Origin: Paradesulfitobacterium ferrireducens
Lineage (GTDB): Bacteria; Bacillota; Desulfitobacteriia; Desulfitobacteriales; Desulfitobacteriaceae
Direction: 5' to 3'
DNA length: 64,000 bases
Assembly: GCF_017310645.1 (NCBI RefSeq)
Contig: NZ_JAFLRH010000044.1
Location: 1 to 64,000 of the forward strand
The first letter of the stretch is position 1; every line of letters begins with the position of its first letter. Positions 40,982 through 50,025 of this stretch are shown one piece after another. A program made the position numbers and the translations under genes. Under the pieces are notes generated by a model that ran no database searches, was not told the DNA's origin, and was given only the letters and a program-made list of their open reading frames with translations.

Positions 40982-43609
40982 ATGGATATCATTCTTTCCC
41001 ACCGCCAACTGGATTTTGATGCCTTAGCGTCACTGGTGGCTGCCCAAAAACTTTATCCAAACAGTTTTTTTGTCATGGACGGAAAATCAAACCCATATGT
41101 CCAGGACTTCTTAGCCTTAGCCAAGGACCGGCTTCCTTTCAGGCGGGCGCAAAATGTGAATTTGGATGAAGTGACACGGGTAGTGCTGGTTGATACGCAT
41201 GACCTGAAGCGCGCCGGGGGCCTGGGAGATAAGGTTGCCCGCCTGCCTGGAATTGAGCTGGAAGTGTTTGATCATCATCCCTATAACGGCACTCTCCAGC
41301 CGGGTTGGGTGATTGAGCCGGTGGGAGCCTGCACCACCTTACTGATTGAGCGCTTGTCGGGTTTGCGTCTTCCGTTAAGCGCGTTTGAAGCGACTTTAAT
41401 GGCTTTGGGGATCTATGATGATACAGGGAGCCTGCTCTTTGAAAACACTACGGTGCGTGATGTCCGGGCTGTCGCTTATTTACTCGAGCAAGGCGCTAAT
41501 TTAAGCGTGATCGCGGAGCTGCTGCGGAAGGGCTTATCAGAGGAACAAAAGGAGCTTTTGCAACAACTGCTCGATCAGGGGCGGACGGAAATATTTGACG
41601 GGGTTTCGGTCTACATTGCACAAGCCAGGAGCGAGGAATATATCGGAGGGCTGGCGCTCATTGCCCATCGGGTGGGAGAGCTGGAGGGAGCTGACACCTG
41701 GTTTTTACTGGTACAGATGGAAAACCGGCTCTATCTGGTTGCCCGTTCGCGCGGCAAAGGGTTGGCAGTCCATGAAATCGTGCAGGTCTTTGGCGGTTCC
41801 GGACATCCCAAGGCTGCGTCTGCTACGTTAAAAGGGATGGATGCCGAAAGTGTCTTGGAGCGGCTGCGCTCCGAGATTCGGAGCCGGGTGCGCCGCCCGT
41901 ATATGGCCGGGGATATGATGAGTTTTCCGGTAAAGGCTGTCGCGGCCGAGACCAAGCTGGCGGATGTGGAGCAGATCCTGCTCAAATACGGGCATACCGG
42001 TGTTCCGGTTGTAGATCAGGAACGCAAAGTGATTGGTATTATCTCGCGCCGGGATGTGGAAAAGGCCTTGCAGCACGGACTGGAACATGCTCCGGTTAAA
42101 GGATTTATGACCTCGGACGTCATCAGCGTGCATCCGAGTACCCCCTTGGAGGAAATCCAGAGATTAATGGTTCAGCATGACATCGGGCGGGTTCCGGTCG
42201 TAGATCATGGGAAAGTGGTTGGGATCGTCTCGCGTTCGGATGTCTTGCGCATTATCCACGGCAGTGCCGTCCCGATTGAATCTGCTTTAGCCCGCCAGCG
42301 CAGCCAGGCCATGCGTGAAGATATTATGGCTCTTTTCGAACGGCTGCCGGCGACATTGACTGCTATCATCGGACTGGTGCGCGAGGTAGCGCAGGAGCAA
42401 GAGTGTTCCGTCTATCTGGTAGGCGGGTTTGTGCGCGATCTTTTATTACTCAGACCCAGCCAGGATCTGGATTTTGTGGTCGAAGGCAGCGGCCTGCGCT
42501 TCGCCCGGGCGCTTCTGCGGCGCTTGCCGCAAGGAGAGCTGACCCTGCATTCGGAATTCGGAACGGCGCGCATTTCCTTTGCGGACGGAACACATTTGGA
42601 TGTTGCCAGCACGCGCTGGGAGTATTATGCTTTCCCGGGTGCACTGCCTCAGGTAGAAGAGTCGTGCCTCAGGGATGATTTATTCCGCCGTGATTTTACG
42701 ATTAATTCCATGGCCATTGCTTTAAGTGGAGAACGTTACGGAGAGTTAATAGATTATTATGGCGGCTTGCGCGATTTGCAGCAAGGGGAAATCCGGCTCT
42801 TGCACAACTTGAGCTTTATCGACGATCCCACGCGTATGCTGCGTGCCCATCGTTTTGGCGGCCGCTATGGCTTTAAGCTCGCTAAAGAAACAGTGGATGC
42901 CGTGCACACGGCCTTAGACGCCGGTGTCCTGCAAAAGCTTAGCATGGAGCGGTTTACGGATGAATTTATGCTTATTTTTCAGGAAGAGAACTATACCGGG
43001 ATTGTAAGGGTTCTTCAGGAATCGAAAGTTTTGGATGCCTGGTTTGAGAGGAAGCTGCCCTGGAATACTGACAAAGAAAATAACTCAGAGCTGACTGAAG
43101 AAGAAATAACTACTAAGATAGAAGGTAAAAGCGAGAAAGTTGGGAACGTTAAAACGATCTGTCATTGGCTCAAAACTTTAAGCAAAATGAACCAGGCAGA
43201 GATTGAGCATGTCCTCGGAAGATTACGCCTAAGCCGGGAAATACGTGCCCGTACCCTGGAGTACGCACGCTTGCGCTCTGAATTAAAGAAGGGGCCGCTC
43301 ACTTTAAGCGAAATGGATGTTAAACTGTCACATACTCCGTCCTGGCTGGTGGATTTGCTGGAACTTGACCAAGAACTAAGAACCGCTTTGCAGGGTTATA
43401 AGCATGCGTTAGCGAACTTAAAGATGAATCTTGATGGTCATGCTCTGCTTTCCCTGGGGGTCAAAGAAGGACCGGCTGTCGGGAAAATGCTTCAGCGTGT
43501 CCGCCGGGCATGGCTTGAAGGAAAGATTAAAACTCCGGCAGAGGAACAGAATTATGTGGCCAAGCTATTGAAGGAGACTTCATTCAGAGGGGGATTCAAC
43601 CCCCGCTGA
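40982..43609 (+). CDS. DHH phosphoesterase - CBS pair - tRNA nucleotidyltransferase fusion
   Basis: An 875-residue three-part protein. Residues 1-300 form a DHH/DHHA1 phosphoesterase domain (DFDALASLVAA; VDTHD; DHHPYN near 96-101; GGSGHPKAAS). Two CBS domains occupy about 305-425 (GHTGVPVVD, HDIGRVPVVD). From about 460 comes a class II poly(A) polymerase/CCA-enzyme head (VYLVGGFVRDLLL and DLDFVVEG, the nucleotidyl-transfer acidic pair) with helical body. Such fusions act as A-adding tRNA nucleotidyltransferases in some bacteria. The last twelve codons and the stop come from the 44-bp palindromic repeat at 43574, so the native C-terminus has been replaced or extended. Confidence 0.92.
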   Translation: MDIILSHRQLDFDALASLVAAQKLYPNSFFVMDGKSNPYVQDFLALAKDRLPFRRAQNVNLDEVTRVVLVDTHDLKRAGGLGDKVARLPGIELEVFDHHPYNGTLQPGWVIEPVGACTTLLIERLSGLRLPLSAFEATLMALGIYDDTGSLLFENTTVRDVRAVAYLLEQGANLSVIAELLRKGLSEEQKELLQQLLDQGRTEIFDGVSVYIAQARSEEYIGGLALIAHRVGELEGADTWFLLVQMENRLYLVARSRGKGLAVHEIVQVFGGSGHPKAASATLKGMDAESVLERLRSEIRSRVRRPYMAGDMMSFPVKAVAAETKLADVEQILLKYGHTGVPVVDQERKVIGIISRRDVEKALQHGLEHAPVKGFMTSDVISVHPSTPLEEIQRLMVQHDIGRVPVVDHGKVVGIVSRSDVLRIIHGSAVPIESALARQRSQAMREDIMALFERLPATLTAIIGLVREVAQEQECSVYLVGGFVRDLLLLRPSQDLDFVVEGSGLRFARALLRRLPQGELTLHSEFGTARISFADGTHLDVASTRWEYYAFPGALPQVEESCLRDDLFRRDFTINSMAIALSGERYGELIDYYGGLRDLQQGEIRLLHNLSFIDDPTRMLRAHRFGGRYGFKLAKETVDAVHTALDAGVLQKLSMERFTDEFMLIFQEENYTGIVRVLQESKVLDAWFERKLPWNTDKENNSELTEEEITTKIEGKSEKVGNVKTICHWLKTLSKMNQAEIEHVLGRLRLSREIRARTLEYARLRSELKKGPLTLSEMDVKLSHTPSWLVDLLELDQELRTALQGYKHALANLKMNLDGHALLSLGVKEGPAVGKMLQRVRRAWLEGKIKTPAEEQNYVAKLLKETSFRGGFNPR

Positions 43610-43617
43610 ATGTTAGT
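43574..43617 (+). repeat. 44-bp palindromic repeat, copy 2, forming the end of the nucleotidyltransferase gene
   Basis: Identical over 44 bases to 12564-12607. Here it encodes the terminal residues ETSFRGGFNPR and the TGA stop codon. The palindrome may also act as an RNA hairpin at the 3' end. Confidence 0.85.
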
Positions 43618-43676
43618 ATAGAAGAATCGGGATCTGACCGGAATTCGCTTTAAGAATTCCACAGGAAAGGAATGGA

Positions 43677-44333
43677 GTGAATTTGTTCAATTTTGACCTT
43701 CCAAGTTTGATTGCGAATGTTCCCGCGCTTTTGATCGGGTTTGCCTTTCATGAATTTGCCCATGCCTGGATGGCTGACCGTTTAGGCGATCCCACGCCCC
43801 GTCTGACCGGGAGGCTCACTCTCAACCCGGTGGCGCATCTGGATATTTTCGGAACTCTGATGGCCCTTTTTTACCGCTTTGGCTGGGCTAAGCCAGTACT
43901 GATCAATCCCAACAACTTTCGCGGCAATCCGCTCCGGAGCGAGATGCTCGTAGCTTTAGCAGGGCCGGTTATGAATTTGCTGATTGCATTTGTCAGTATG
44001 CTATTGTGGGTTCTGACCCTCCACTGGTTGTATGGTACGAGCTGGGCCCCGGTGATATCTGAAGTCTTTATGGCAATCGTATTTATGAACTTGGGGCTCG
44101 GGGTTTTTAATCTAATTCCGATCCCGCCTTTGGACGGATTTTCTGTGGTCGGCGGCATACTGCCCAGCCGCTTTGCCGGACATTTTTGGGCCATCAAACA
44201 ATATGGGATGTTCATTCTAATCTTCTTCTTGTTTACCAATGTCCTGGGAAGGATTATCAGCCCTGCGGTTATGTTTCTCTTTAACCTCTATCAAACGGTC
44301 ACGGTGCTTATTCTATCGCCGTTATTAAAATAA
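43677..44333 (+). CDS. Site-2-protease-like M50 family membrane metalloprotease
   Basis: A 218-residue polytopic zinc protease of the M50 family. The zinc motif HEFAH (His25, Glu26, His29) is in the first helix. A second motif NLIPIPPLDGF (about 140-150) supplies the third ligand, Asp. GRLTLNPVAHLD and NPNNFRGNP are typical of the prokaryotic YwhC/RseP-like group lacking a PDZ domain. Probably cleaves membrane-bound substrates, as in sporulation or stress control. AGGAAAGG precedes a GTG start. Confidence 0.92.
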   Translation: MNLFNFDLPSLIANVPALLIGFAFHEFAHAWMADRLGDPTPRLTGRLTLNPVAHLDIFGTLMALFYRFGWAKPVLINPNNFRGNPLRSEMLVALAGPVMNLLIAFVSMLLWVLTLHWLYGTSWAPVISEVFMAIVFMNLGLGVFNLIPIPPLDGFSVVGGILPSRFAGHFWAIKQYGMFILIFFLFTNVLGRIISPAVMFLFNLYQTVTVLILSPLLK

Positions 44334-44348
44334 AGGAAGTGAATTTCC

Positions 44349-45320
44349 ATGCCAAGAATACTCAGCGGAATGCGGCCGACAGGCTCTTTGCACATCGGAC
44401 ATTTGAGTGTGATTCAAAACTGGGTTGCCCTGCAAGCCCAGTACGAAAGTTATTTTGCGATTGCGGATTGGCATGCCTTGACGACGGGTTATGCCGATGC
44501 CTTGGATTTGCCGGCTTTGCGGAGGGAGATTGCGCTTGACTGGCTTAGTGTCGGGATTGACCCGGAACAAAGTGCGGTCTTTATTCAATCACACGTGCTC
44601 GAACATGCGGAGCTTCACTTGCTTTTTTCCATGTTTACTCCCTTATCCTGGCTGGAACGCGTGCCCACGTACAAGGACCAAATCCAGCAACTGGGCCAGG
44701 AAGGAAAAGATATTTCCACCTATGGTTTCCTGGGTTACCCTCTGCTCCAGGCTGCCGATATTTTGATATATAAAGCGGACGCAGTGCCGGTCGGGGAGGA
44801 CCAGATTCCGCATGTGGAGCTGACCCGGGAGGTCGCCCGCAGGTTCAACTATATGTATGAGCCGGTTTTCCCGGAACCGAAGGCTTTAATCGGCAAAGTC
44901 CCGCTCCTTCCGGGAGTGGACGGGCGCAAGATGAGTAAAAGCTATAACAATGCGATTTCTTTGGCCGCCTCCCCGGAAGAGATTTGGACGCGGGTGCAGC
45001 AAATGATTACCGATCCGGCCCGCCTGCGCAAGGATGACCCGGGGCATCCGGAAGTGTGCATCGTGCACAAGTTCCATGAGATATACACTCCGGAAATTGA
45101 GGAAGTCCGGGAGAATTGCCGCGGGGGGAAAATCGGGTGTGTTGCGTGCAAGAAGAATTTAGCGGCGAACTTGGATAAACTTCTGGCTCCCATCAGGGAA
45201 AGGCGTCTTTATTGGGCTGACGGAAAACGCGTGGACAAAGTCTTACAAGAAGGAGCGGAAAAAGCGCGGGTGACTGCGCAGGAGACTATGAAGGAAGTTC
45301 GCCAAGCGATGGGTGTATAA
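44349..45320 (+). CDS. trpS: Tryptophanyl-tRNA synthetase
   Basis: A 323-residue class I aminoacyl-tRNA synthetase, normal bacterial length. HIGH-type motif SLHIGHLS near residues 13-20 and KMSKS near 194-198 (GRKMSKSYNN). GYPLLQAADILIYKADAVPVGEDQ is typical of TrpRS. It charges tRNA-Trp. No NAG array or T-box is visible before it, so it is apparently outside the trp control seen elsewhere. The stop overlaps the scpA start by one base. Confidence 0.97.
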   Translation: MPRILSGMRPTGSLHIGHLSVIQNWVALQAQYESYFAIADWHALTTGYADALDLPALRREIALDWLSVGIDPEQSAVFIQSHVLEHAELHLLFSMFTPLSWLERVPTYKDQIQQLGQEGKDISTYGFLGYPLLQAADILIYKADAVPVGEDQIPHVELTREVARRFNYMYEPVFPEPKALIGKVPLLPGVDGRKMSKSYNNAISLAASPEEIWTRVQQMITDPARLRKDDPGHPEVCIVHKFHEIYTPEIEEVRENCRGGKIGCVACKKNLAANLDKLLAPIRERRLYWADGKRVDKVLQEGAEKARVTAQETMKEVRQAMGV

Positions 45321-46096
45321 TGGAAGAGGGACACCGCCTGCCATATGTAGAACTCCCTGCTTTTCAAGGACCTTTGGATTTGCTCTTGCACTTGATTCAG
45401 CAGGAAAAAGTAGATATATGGGATATCCCCATTGCCCGTATTGCCGACCAGTTTGTGGAGGTGGTACGGGAAATGGAAAATTTGGATATGGAAGTGACCA
45501 GTGAATTTCTGGTCTTAGCTGCCCAGCTTTTGTACCTCAAATCCTTATATCTTCTTCCCAAACCTAAACCTGAAAAAGAAGAAACAGAGGAAGAAGATCC
45601 CAGGCGGGAGCTGCTGGAAAGACTGCTGGCTTACCGCTCGTTTAAGCAGGCTGCTGAGGTCCTAGCCTCGTATGAGTCAGCCTCCGGACACCCTTACTTT
45701 CGGGAAATCGATGTGGAAGAGATCATCTCATCCTTTTCCTCAAAAGAAGATCCCCTGACCGAAGTGGGGTTTGGAGATTTGTTAGAAGCTTTCAGACGCG
45801 TGTTCGAGCGGGCAGAGCAGGGTGAGGAAATCCAGCGCATCGCTCCGGAGGCAATCACCATTGAGGAAATGGCCCAGGATGTGCTCCGGCGCGTTGTCCT
45901 TCATGCCAAAGGGATTCGTTTTCAGGAGCTTTTACGTTTTAATTCCCGTCTGGAGATCGTGATGGCCTTCTTATCGGTGCTTGAGCTCTTAAAAGCAGGG
46001 AAAATCCGGGCGGAGCAACCTTCGGTACGGAGTGAGATCACCGTTTTTCCAACAGAAACGGCCTTGCAGGATCTGGATGAGGATAATAGTAAATAG
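45320..46096 (+). CDS. scpA: Segregation and condensation protein A
   Basis: A 258-residue kleisin subunit of the SMC-ScpAB condensin. ScpA motifs at the N-terminus: FQGPLDLLLHLIQQEKVDIWDIPI and EFLVLAAQLLYLKSL. The C-terminal winged helix contacts the SMC head (FLSVLELLKAGKI). The start overlaps the trpS stop, so it is translationally coupled, and scpB follows 22 bases later. Confidence 0.96.
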   Translation: MEEGHRLPYVELPAFQGPLDLLLHLIQQEKVDIWDIPIARIADQFVEVVREMENLDMEVTSEFLVLAAQLLYLKSLYLLPKPKPEKEETEEEDPRRELLERLLAYRSFKQAAEVLASYESASGHPYFREIDVEEIISSFSSKEDPLTEVGFGDLLEAFRRVFERAEQGEEIQRIAPEAITIEEMAQDVLRRVVLHAKGIRFQELLRFNSRLEIVMAFLSVLELLKAGKIRAEQPSVRSEITVFPTETALQDLDEDNSK

Positions 46097-46118
46097 CAAG
46101 TAGATTGGAGTATGTAGG

Positions 46119-46670
46119 ATGCTCTTTCGCGAGAAAGAAATGGCGGCATTGGAAGCTCTATTGTTCGTGGCCAAAGATCCTTTAACCATAGAAACCTTGG
46201 CCGAACTTGTGGATTTAGCGCCTCATGAGGCGGCTGAACTGGTTCAGGAATTAGAACAGAAGTATAAAGCTTCAGAACATGGGCTGGCCCTTATCCGGAT
46301 CAATGATGGCTTTAAGCTTGGCACCAAGCCGGAACTGGCGCCATATATTGAAGCCTTGTACAAACAGCCTGCGCAGGGTCTGTCTGCGGCAGCCCTTGAG
46401 GTTCTTTCCATTATCGCTTATAAACAGCCCACGACCAGGGGGGAAATTGATTTTCTGCGCGGGGTTCAGTCTGACCGGGCGGTTGCAACCTTGGTTGAAA
46501 AAGGGTTGGTCAAAGAGGTAGGACGTAAAGACGGGCCAGGGCGTCCGGTCTTGTTCGGAACGACGGAACAGTTTCTCGTGCACTTTGGTTTAAGTTCACT
46601 GTCTGAGTTGCCGAGCTTGGACACGGAGGCCTTTGCTGAAAGTGCCGGTACGGCTGAGGAAGAAGAGTAG
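46119..46670 (+). CDS. scpB: Segregation and condensation protein B
   Basis: A 183-residue winged-helix protein that dimerises and binds ScpA. Typical motifs are ALEALLFVAKDPLTIETLAEL, LSAAALEVLSIIAYKQPTTRGEI, RGVQSDRAVATLVEKGLVKEVGRKDGPGRPVLFGTT. It acts in chromosome organisation and partitioning. A strong terminator follows at 46722. Confidence 0.96.
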   Translation: MLFREKEMAALEALLFVAKDPLTIETLAELVDLAPHEAAELVQELEQKYKASEHGLALIRINDGFKLGTKPELAPYIEALYKQPAQGLSAAALEVLSIIAYKQPTTRGEIDFLRGVQSDRAVATLVEKGLVKEVGRKDGPGRPVLFGTTEQFLVHFGLSSLSELPSLDTEAFAESAGTAEEEE

Positions 46671-46721
46671 ATTCTGCCTTGAAGATAGCCGGCAAGCACC
46701 TTTGCGTAAATTCCAAATATG

Positions 46722-46756
46722 AAATATACCGGGGATTACCCGGTATATTTTTTCTT
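46722..46756 (+). terminator. Terminator after scpB
   Basis: AAATATACCGGG (46722-46733) and CCCGGTATATTT (46739-46750) form a perfect twelve-pair stem with a short loop, followed by TTTTTC. It rules out the longer reading frame that would start the next gene at 46679. Confidence 0.92.
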
Positions 46757-46780
46757 ATAATGGGAAGATTAAAATTTCAG

Positions 46781-46838
46781 AGCCTGACTTCTGACTCCAG
46801 ACTCCTGATTTCTGACTCCTTGACACCTGACTTCTGTA
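46781..46838 (+). repeat. Degenerate CTGACTC-type heptamer repeats
   Basis: Seven or eight overlapping units of the type CTGACTTCTGACTCC, with variants, between the scpB terminator and the next gene. The same heptamer family occurs at 58213-58348 and, on the other strand, at 61589-61628. Confidence 0.6.
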
Positions 46839-46852
46839 TCCGAGGTGGTTGT

Positions 46853-47500
46853 GTGCGCTTCTTGGCGTTCCTCATCGCCCTTTTTCTGTGGTTAGCCCTG
46901 GTGCTGGCGCTGCGAGCGGTGGTTGATTTCCGTTACCGCAGAATTGAAGAATATGATCATATCGAGCTGGAATTAAGTGTGCTGCGAGGGGTTTGGAAGT
47001 TTCACATGGAAATCCCTACGGTCCAATTAGAGTGGGAAAAAGGACCTGAGCTTGAAGCAAAACAAACGGTCAGTTCTGCCGTTGTGGGCAAGCGCAAAAC
47101 GAAAACCAAAATGCGCGTGCGCCGGTTTCATGAGCACTTCTTTTTCCGGTTCTGGCCCCGTTTTCCCTATTTCTTGGCCAAGCTGCAGCAGGCAAAAGCT
47201 CGTTTTTACCGGGGGATACATTGTACGGCTTTAGAATGGCGCATATGTATAGGCTTTAAAGATCCGGCCCAAACCGGACTGGCCGCAGGCGCTTTCTGGT
47301 CCTTGATTGGATACTCACTGGCCAGGCTTTACCATCAAATTAAAGTTGAAGTGAGACGACCGGTATTAGAGGTGGTTCCGGATTTTCAGAAACCCGGTTT
47401 TACCTGTGACGTTCATTGCATATTCAAGCTGCGAATAGGCCATATTATTTTTGCCGGATTAAATTTGGCACGGACTCTGGTGCGTGAATTAAGGGGGTAG
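46853..47500 (+). CDS. DUF2953 membrane-anchored protein
   Basis: A 215-residue protein with one N-terminal hydrophobic helix (FLAFLIALFLWLALVLALRA) and a soluble domain rich in aromatic and basic residues, matching DUF2953. GAGGTGG precedes the GTG at 46853; the frame continues upstream but across a terminator and repeats, so a start there is not credible. In spore formers this gene is normally next to ytfJ, as here, suggesting a sporulation-related role; the function is unknown. Confidence 0.8.
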   Translation: MRFLAFLIALFLWLALVLALRAVVDFRYRRIEEYDHIELELSVLRGVWKFHMEIPTVQLEWEKGPELEAKQTVSSAVVGKRKTKTKMRVRRFHEHFFFRFWPRFPYFLAKLQQAKARFYRGIHCTALEWRICIGFKDPAQTGLAAGAFWSLIGYSLARLYHQIKVEVRRPVLEVVPDFQKPGFTCDVHCIFKLRIGHIIFAGLNLARTLVRELRG

Positions 47501-47505
47501 ACGGG

Positions 47506-47961
47506 ATGGGGAATCATCCAATTGAAGCTCTGATGAAGACAGCGATGGAGAGCATCCAACAGATAGTGGATGTCAATACGATTGTAGGAGATGCGGTCGA
47601 AACTCCGGACGGCTCTGTGATTATTCCGGTTTCCAGAGTGGCTTGCGGCTTTGCTGCCGGCGGCAGTGAGTTTCCGCCACCCGAAGGACATAAAGGGAAT
47701 GGGGACTCTGAGGAAAATGACAAGACTTCCTTACCCTTCGGCGGGGGCAGCGGCGCCGGGGTGTCCGTTCAGCCGGTCGGCTTCCTGGTAGTTGGGAACG
47801 GCCAGGTAAGACTATTGCCGGTTGAAGGGAATGTGGTGGTAGACCGGATCATTGACGCTGTTCCTGATCTTTTAGATAAAGTAGCCGGGATGTTTAAGAA
47901 AAAAGAAAAACATGATGAAATAGATGATGTGATTAGCGTCGAAGATAAAGATTTAAACTGA
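47506..47961 (+). CDS. ytfJ: GerW/YtfJ family spore protein
   Basis: A 151-residue member of the YtfJ/GerW family. It shows HPIEALMKTAMESIQQIVDVNTIVGDAVETPDGSVIIPVSRVA, a Gly-rich loop (FGGGSGAGVSVQPVGFLVV) and a hydrophobic C-terminal helix ahead of a Lys/Glu tail. In Bacillus the homolog is needed for normal germination. It follows DUF2953 by five bases and ends before a terminator and the spmAB pair, which supports an endospore-forming host. Confidence 0.93.
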   Translation: MGNHPIEALMKTAMESIQQIVDVNTIVGDAVETPDGSVIIPVSRVACGFAAGGSEFPPPEGHKGNGDSEENDKTSLPFGGGSGAGVSVQPVGFLVVGNGQVRLLPVEGNVVVDRIIDAVPDLLDKVAGMFKKKEKHDEIDDVISVEDKDLN

Positions 47962-47984
47962 TGTAAAGTAAAAATAAACTTGAC

Positions 47985-48021
47985 AAAGACCGGTTGCAAG
48001 AATTGATGCACCCGGTCTTTT
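47985..48021 (+). terminator. Terminator after ytfJ
   Basis: AAAGACCGG (47985-47993) pairs with CCGGTCTTT (48012-48020), with an inner TTGCA/TGCA pairing, then T. It lies upstream of the spmA start. Confidence 0.8.
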
Positions 48022-48073
48022 GTATTCTAATCCCATCCCGCCGGTCATAAATTTGAGACGAGGGGGATGGAAG

Positions 48074-48661
48074 ATGGTTAATCTTATTTGGCTTGTGATG
48101 CTGGCGACTGGGATTATCGTAGCGGCTATGACCGGGCGCATCGATACGGTGACCACCTCAGCCATGAAAGCAGCGGAGCTGGGGGTTGAAGTGGCAATCG
48201 AATTAATCGGGGTAATGAGCTTATGGCTGGGACTCATGCGCTTGGCGGAGGAAGCAGGGTTTATCCGCCTGGTCGCCCGCCTTTTCGGACCGGCTATCCG
48301 CAGGCTGTTTCCGTCCCTGAAGCCCGAAAGCCCGGCTTTAGGGGCGATTATTATGAATTTAAGCGCCAATGTCCTGGGCCTGGGCAATGCAGCCACGCCT
48401 TTCGGCTTGAAAGCCATGCAGGAATTGCAAAAGGAAAACCCGAACCCGGAAGTGGCGAGTCCGGCCATGATTACTTTTCTCGCCCTCAATACCTCTTGCA
48501 TCACTCTGGTCCCGGCCACAATCATCGGTGTCAGGCTGAAAGCCAATTCCCTCAACCCGACTGAGATTATCGGCACGACCATCTTTGCCACCGGGTGTGC
48601 AATGACGGTCGCCATTCTAGCCGATTTTATCTTCAGGCACAGGCAGAGGAGGAGGCCATGA
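48074..48661 (+). CDS. spmA: Spore maturation protein A
   Basis: A 195-residue membrane protein with nucleoside-transporter gate-like motifs (SAMKAAELGVEVAIELIGVMSLWLGLMRLAEEAG and NLSANVLGLGNAATPFGLKAM). SpmA and SpmB act together in spore core dehydration. ATG 48074 follows AGGGGGATGG; the longer frame from 48020 starts inside the terminator. The stop overlaps the spmB ATG (ATGA). Confidence 0.95.
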   Translation: MVNLIWLVMLATGIIVAAMTGRIDTVTTSAMKAAELGVEVAIELIGVMSLWLGLMRLAEEAGFIRLVARLFGPAIRRLFPSLKPESPALGAIIMNLSANVLGLGNAATPFGLKAMQELQKENPNPEVASPAMITFLALNTSCITLVPATIIGVRLKANSLNPTEIIGTTIFATGCAMTVAILADFIFRHRQRRRP

Positions 48662-49197
48662 GTATTATCGCCGAAATCTCACGCTGGGCTATTCCGTTGC
48701 TGCTATTATTAATTCCGGTCTTGGCCTACCTGCGCAAAGTCCCGGTTTATGAATCTTTTGTGGCCGGAGCAGAAGACGGTTTCAAAACCGGAGTGCGCAT
48801 CCTCCCGTTTTTGATCGGGATGCTGGTTTCAATTCGGGTATTTATTGATTCCGGAGCATTGGACCTTTTAGCCCGTTTGCTGGCACCGGTCTTTAATTAT
48901 TTTGGCCTCGATTCCAATCTGACCGCCATCATACCCTTAGCGATTCTCAGGCCTTTGAGCGGTTCCGGAGCCTTAGGGGTGGCGACCCAGCTCATTAATC
49001 AGTATGGCCCGGATTCCCTGATCGGACGCTTGGCTTCCACTTTACAGGGAAGTACGGATACGACCTTCTTTGTACTGACGGTGTATTTCGGTTCGGTAGG
49101 AATCCGCAAATACCGCTATGCGCTTAAAGTCGGGCTATTGGCGGATTTAGTCGGGTTGATCGCTTCCATCTGGATTGTGCACCGGGTCTTTTCATGA
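48658..49197 (+). CDS. spmB: Spore maturation protein B
   Basis: A 179-residue partner of SpmA. It has four or five hydrophobic segments and the motifs VPVYESFVAGAEDGFKTGVRILPFLIGMLV and ILRPLSGSGALGVATQL. ATG 48658 with AGGAGGAGG upstream and a four-base overlap with spmA indicates translational coupling. Confidence 0.95.
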   Translation: MSIIAEISRWAIPLLLLLIPVLAYLRKVPVYESFVAGAEDGFKTGVRILPFLIGMLVSIRVFIDSGALDLLARLLAPVFNYFGLDSNLTAIIPLAILRPLSGSGALGVATQLINQYGPDSLIGRLASTLQGSTDTTFFVLTVYFGSVGIRKYRYALKVGLLADLVGLIASIWIVHRVFS

Positions 49198-49275
49198 CTA
49201 ATTCTCGGTACATGCTTAGGTGAGCTCCTGTGGTATAATATGGTTAGATAAGAGAGCAGACAGGAGTTGAATCCT

Positions 49276-50025
49276 TTGCCAGACTCAGATAATAAGCCTG
49301 AGCGTCTCCAAAAAGTGCTGGCTCAGGCCGGAATTTCTTCCCGCCGTCATGCCGAAAAGCTCATACTGGGCGGTCATGTCACGGTCAACGGGGAAAAAAT
49401 TGTCACCCTGGGGAGCAAAGTCAACCCGCATGATCAGATTGCGGTTAACGGGAAATTCATAAAAAAAAGCCATGAACTGCATTACTACATCCTCAATAAG
49501 CCGGTTGGGGTCATTACCAGTGCCAGCGATCCCCGGGGAAGAAAAACCGTTCTAGATTTGTTCGGGGATGCACCCGCGCGCCTCTTTCCGGTGGGCAGGC
49601 TGGATTATGACACCTCTGGTTTGCTCGTGCTGACGAATGACGGGAATTTGGCCTTTCGGCTGACGCACCCGCGCTATGGAGTGAATAAGACTTACCAGGT
49701 GTGGCTGCCTGGACCGGTGAGTGAAAAAGCTGTCACTCAATTAAAAGAAGGGGTAGAACTGGAAGACGGCAAAACTGCCCCGGCCTTGGTCAAACGGCTA
49801 AAGCCCGCCATGAAAGGCGGGCTGGAATTACTCGAAATTACGATTCATGAAGGGAGAAACCGTCAAATCCGGCGTATGTGTGAGGCGGCAGGGTATCCCG
49901 TGGCTAAGCTTAAACGCGTGCGCTTCGGACCGTTGGTTCTGGATGCCGGGCTAAAACCCGGGGAATATCGAAAGCTGAATGACCGCGAAGTACGCCTGCT
50001 CAAACAGGAAGTCGGGCTTCTTTAG
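49276..50025 (+). CDS. rluB: Pseudouridine synthase of the RsuA/RluB family
   Basis: About 249 residues: N-terminal S4 RNA-binding domain (ERLQKVLAQAGISSRRHAEKLILGG) and a catalytic domain with the Asp in GRLDYDTSGLLVLTNDG, as in RsuA/RluB/RluE. NKPVGVITS and HEGRNRQIRRMCEAAG are family motifs. It modifies a uridine of rRNA, probably 23S. TTG 49276 has good spacing from CAGGAG; TTG 49267 is too close. It overlaps the convergent stress-protein gene by four bases. Confidence 0.93.
   Translation: MPDSDNKPERLQKVLAQAGISSRRHAEKLILGGHVTVNGEKIVTLGSKVNPHDQIAVNGKFIKKSHELHYYILNKPVGVITSASDPRGRKTVLDLFGDAPARLFPVGRLDYDTSGLLVLTNDGNLAFRLTHPRYGVNKTYQVWLPGPVSEKAVTQLKEGVELEDGKTAPALVKRLKPAMKGGLELLEITIHEGRNRQIRRMCEAAGYPVAKLKRVRFGPLVLDAGLKPGEYRKLNDREVRLLKQEVGLL

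Noticed and set aside
46679-46852. Longer N-terminus for the DUF2953 protein
   Set aside because: It would be encoded by a rho-independent terminator and heptamer repeats.
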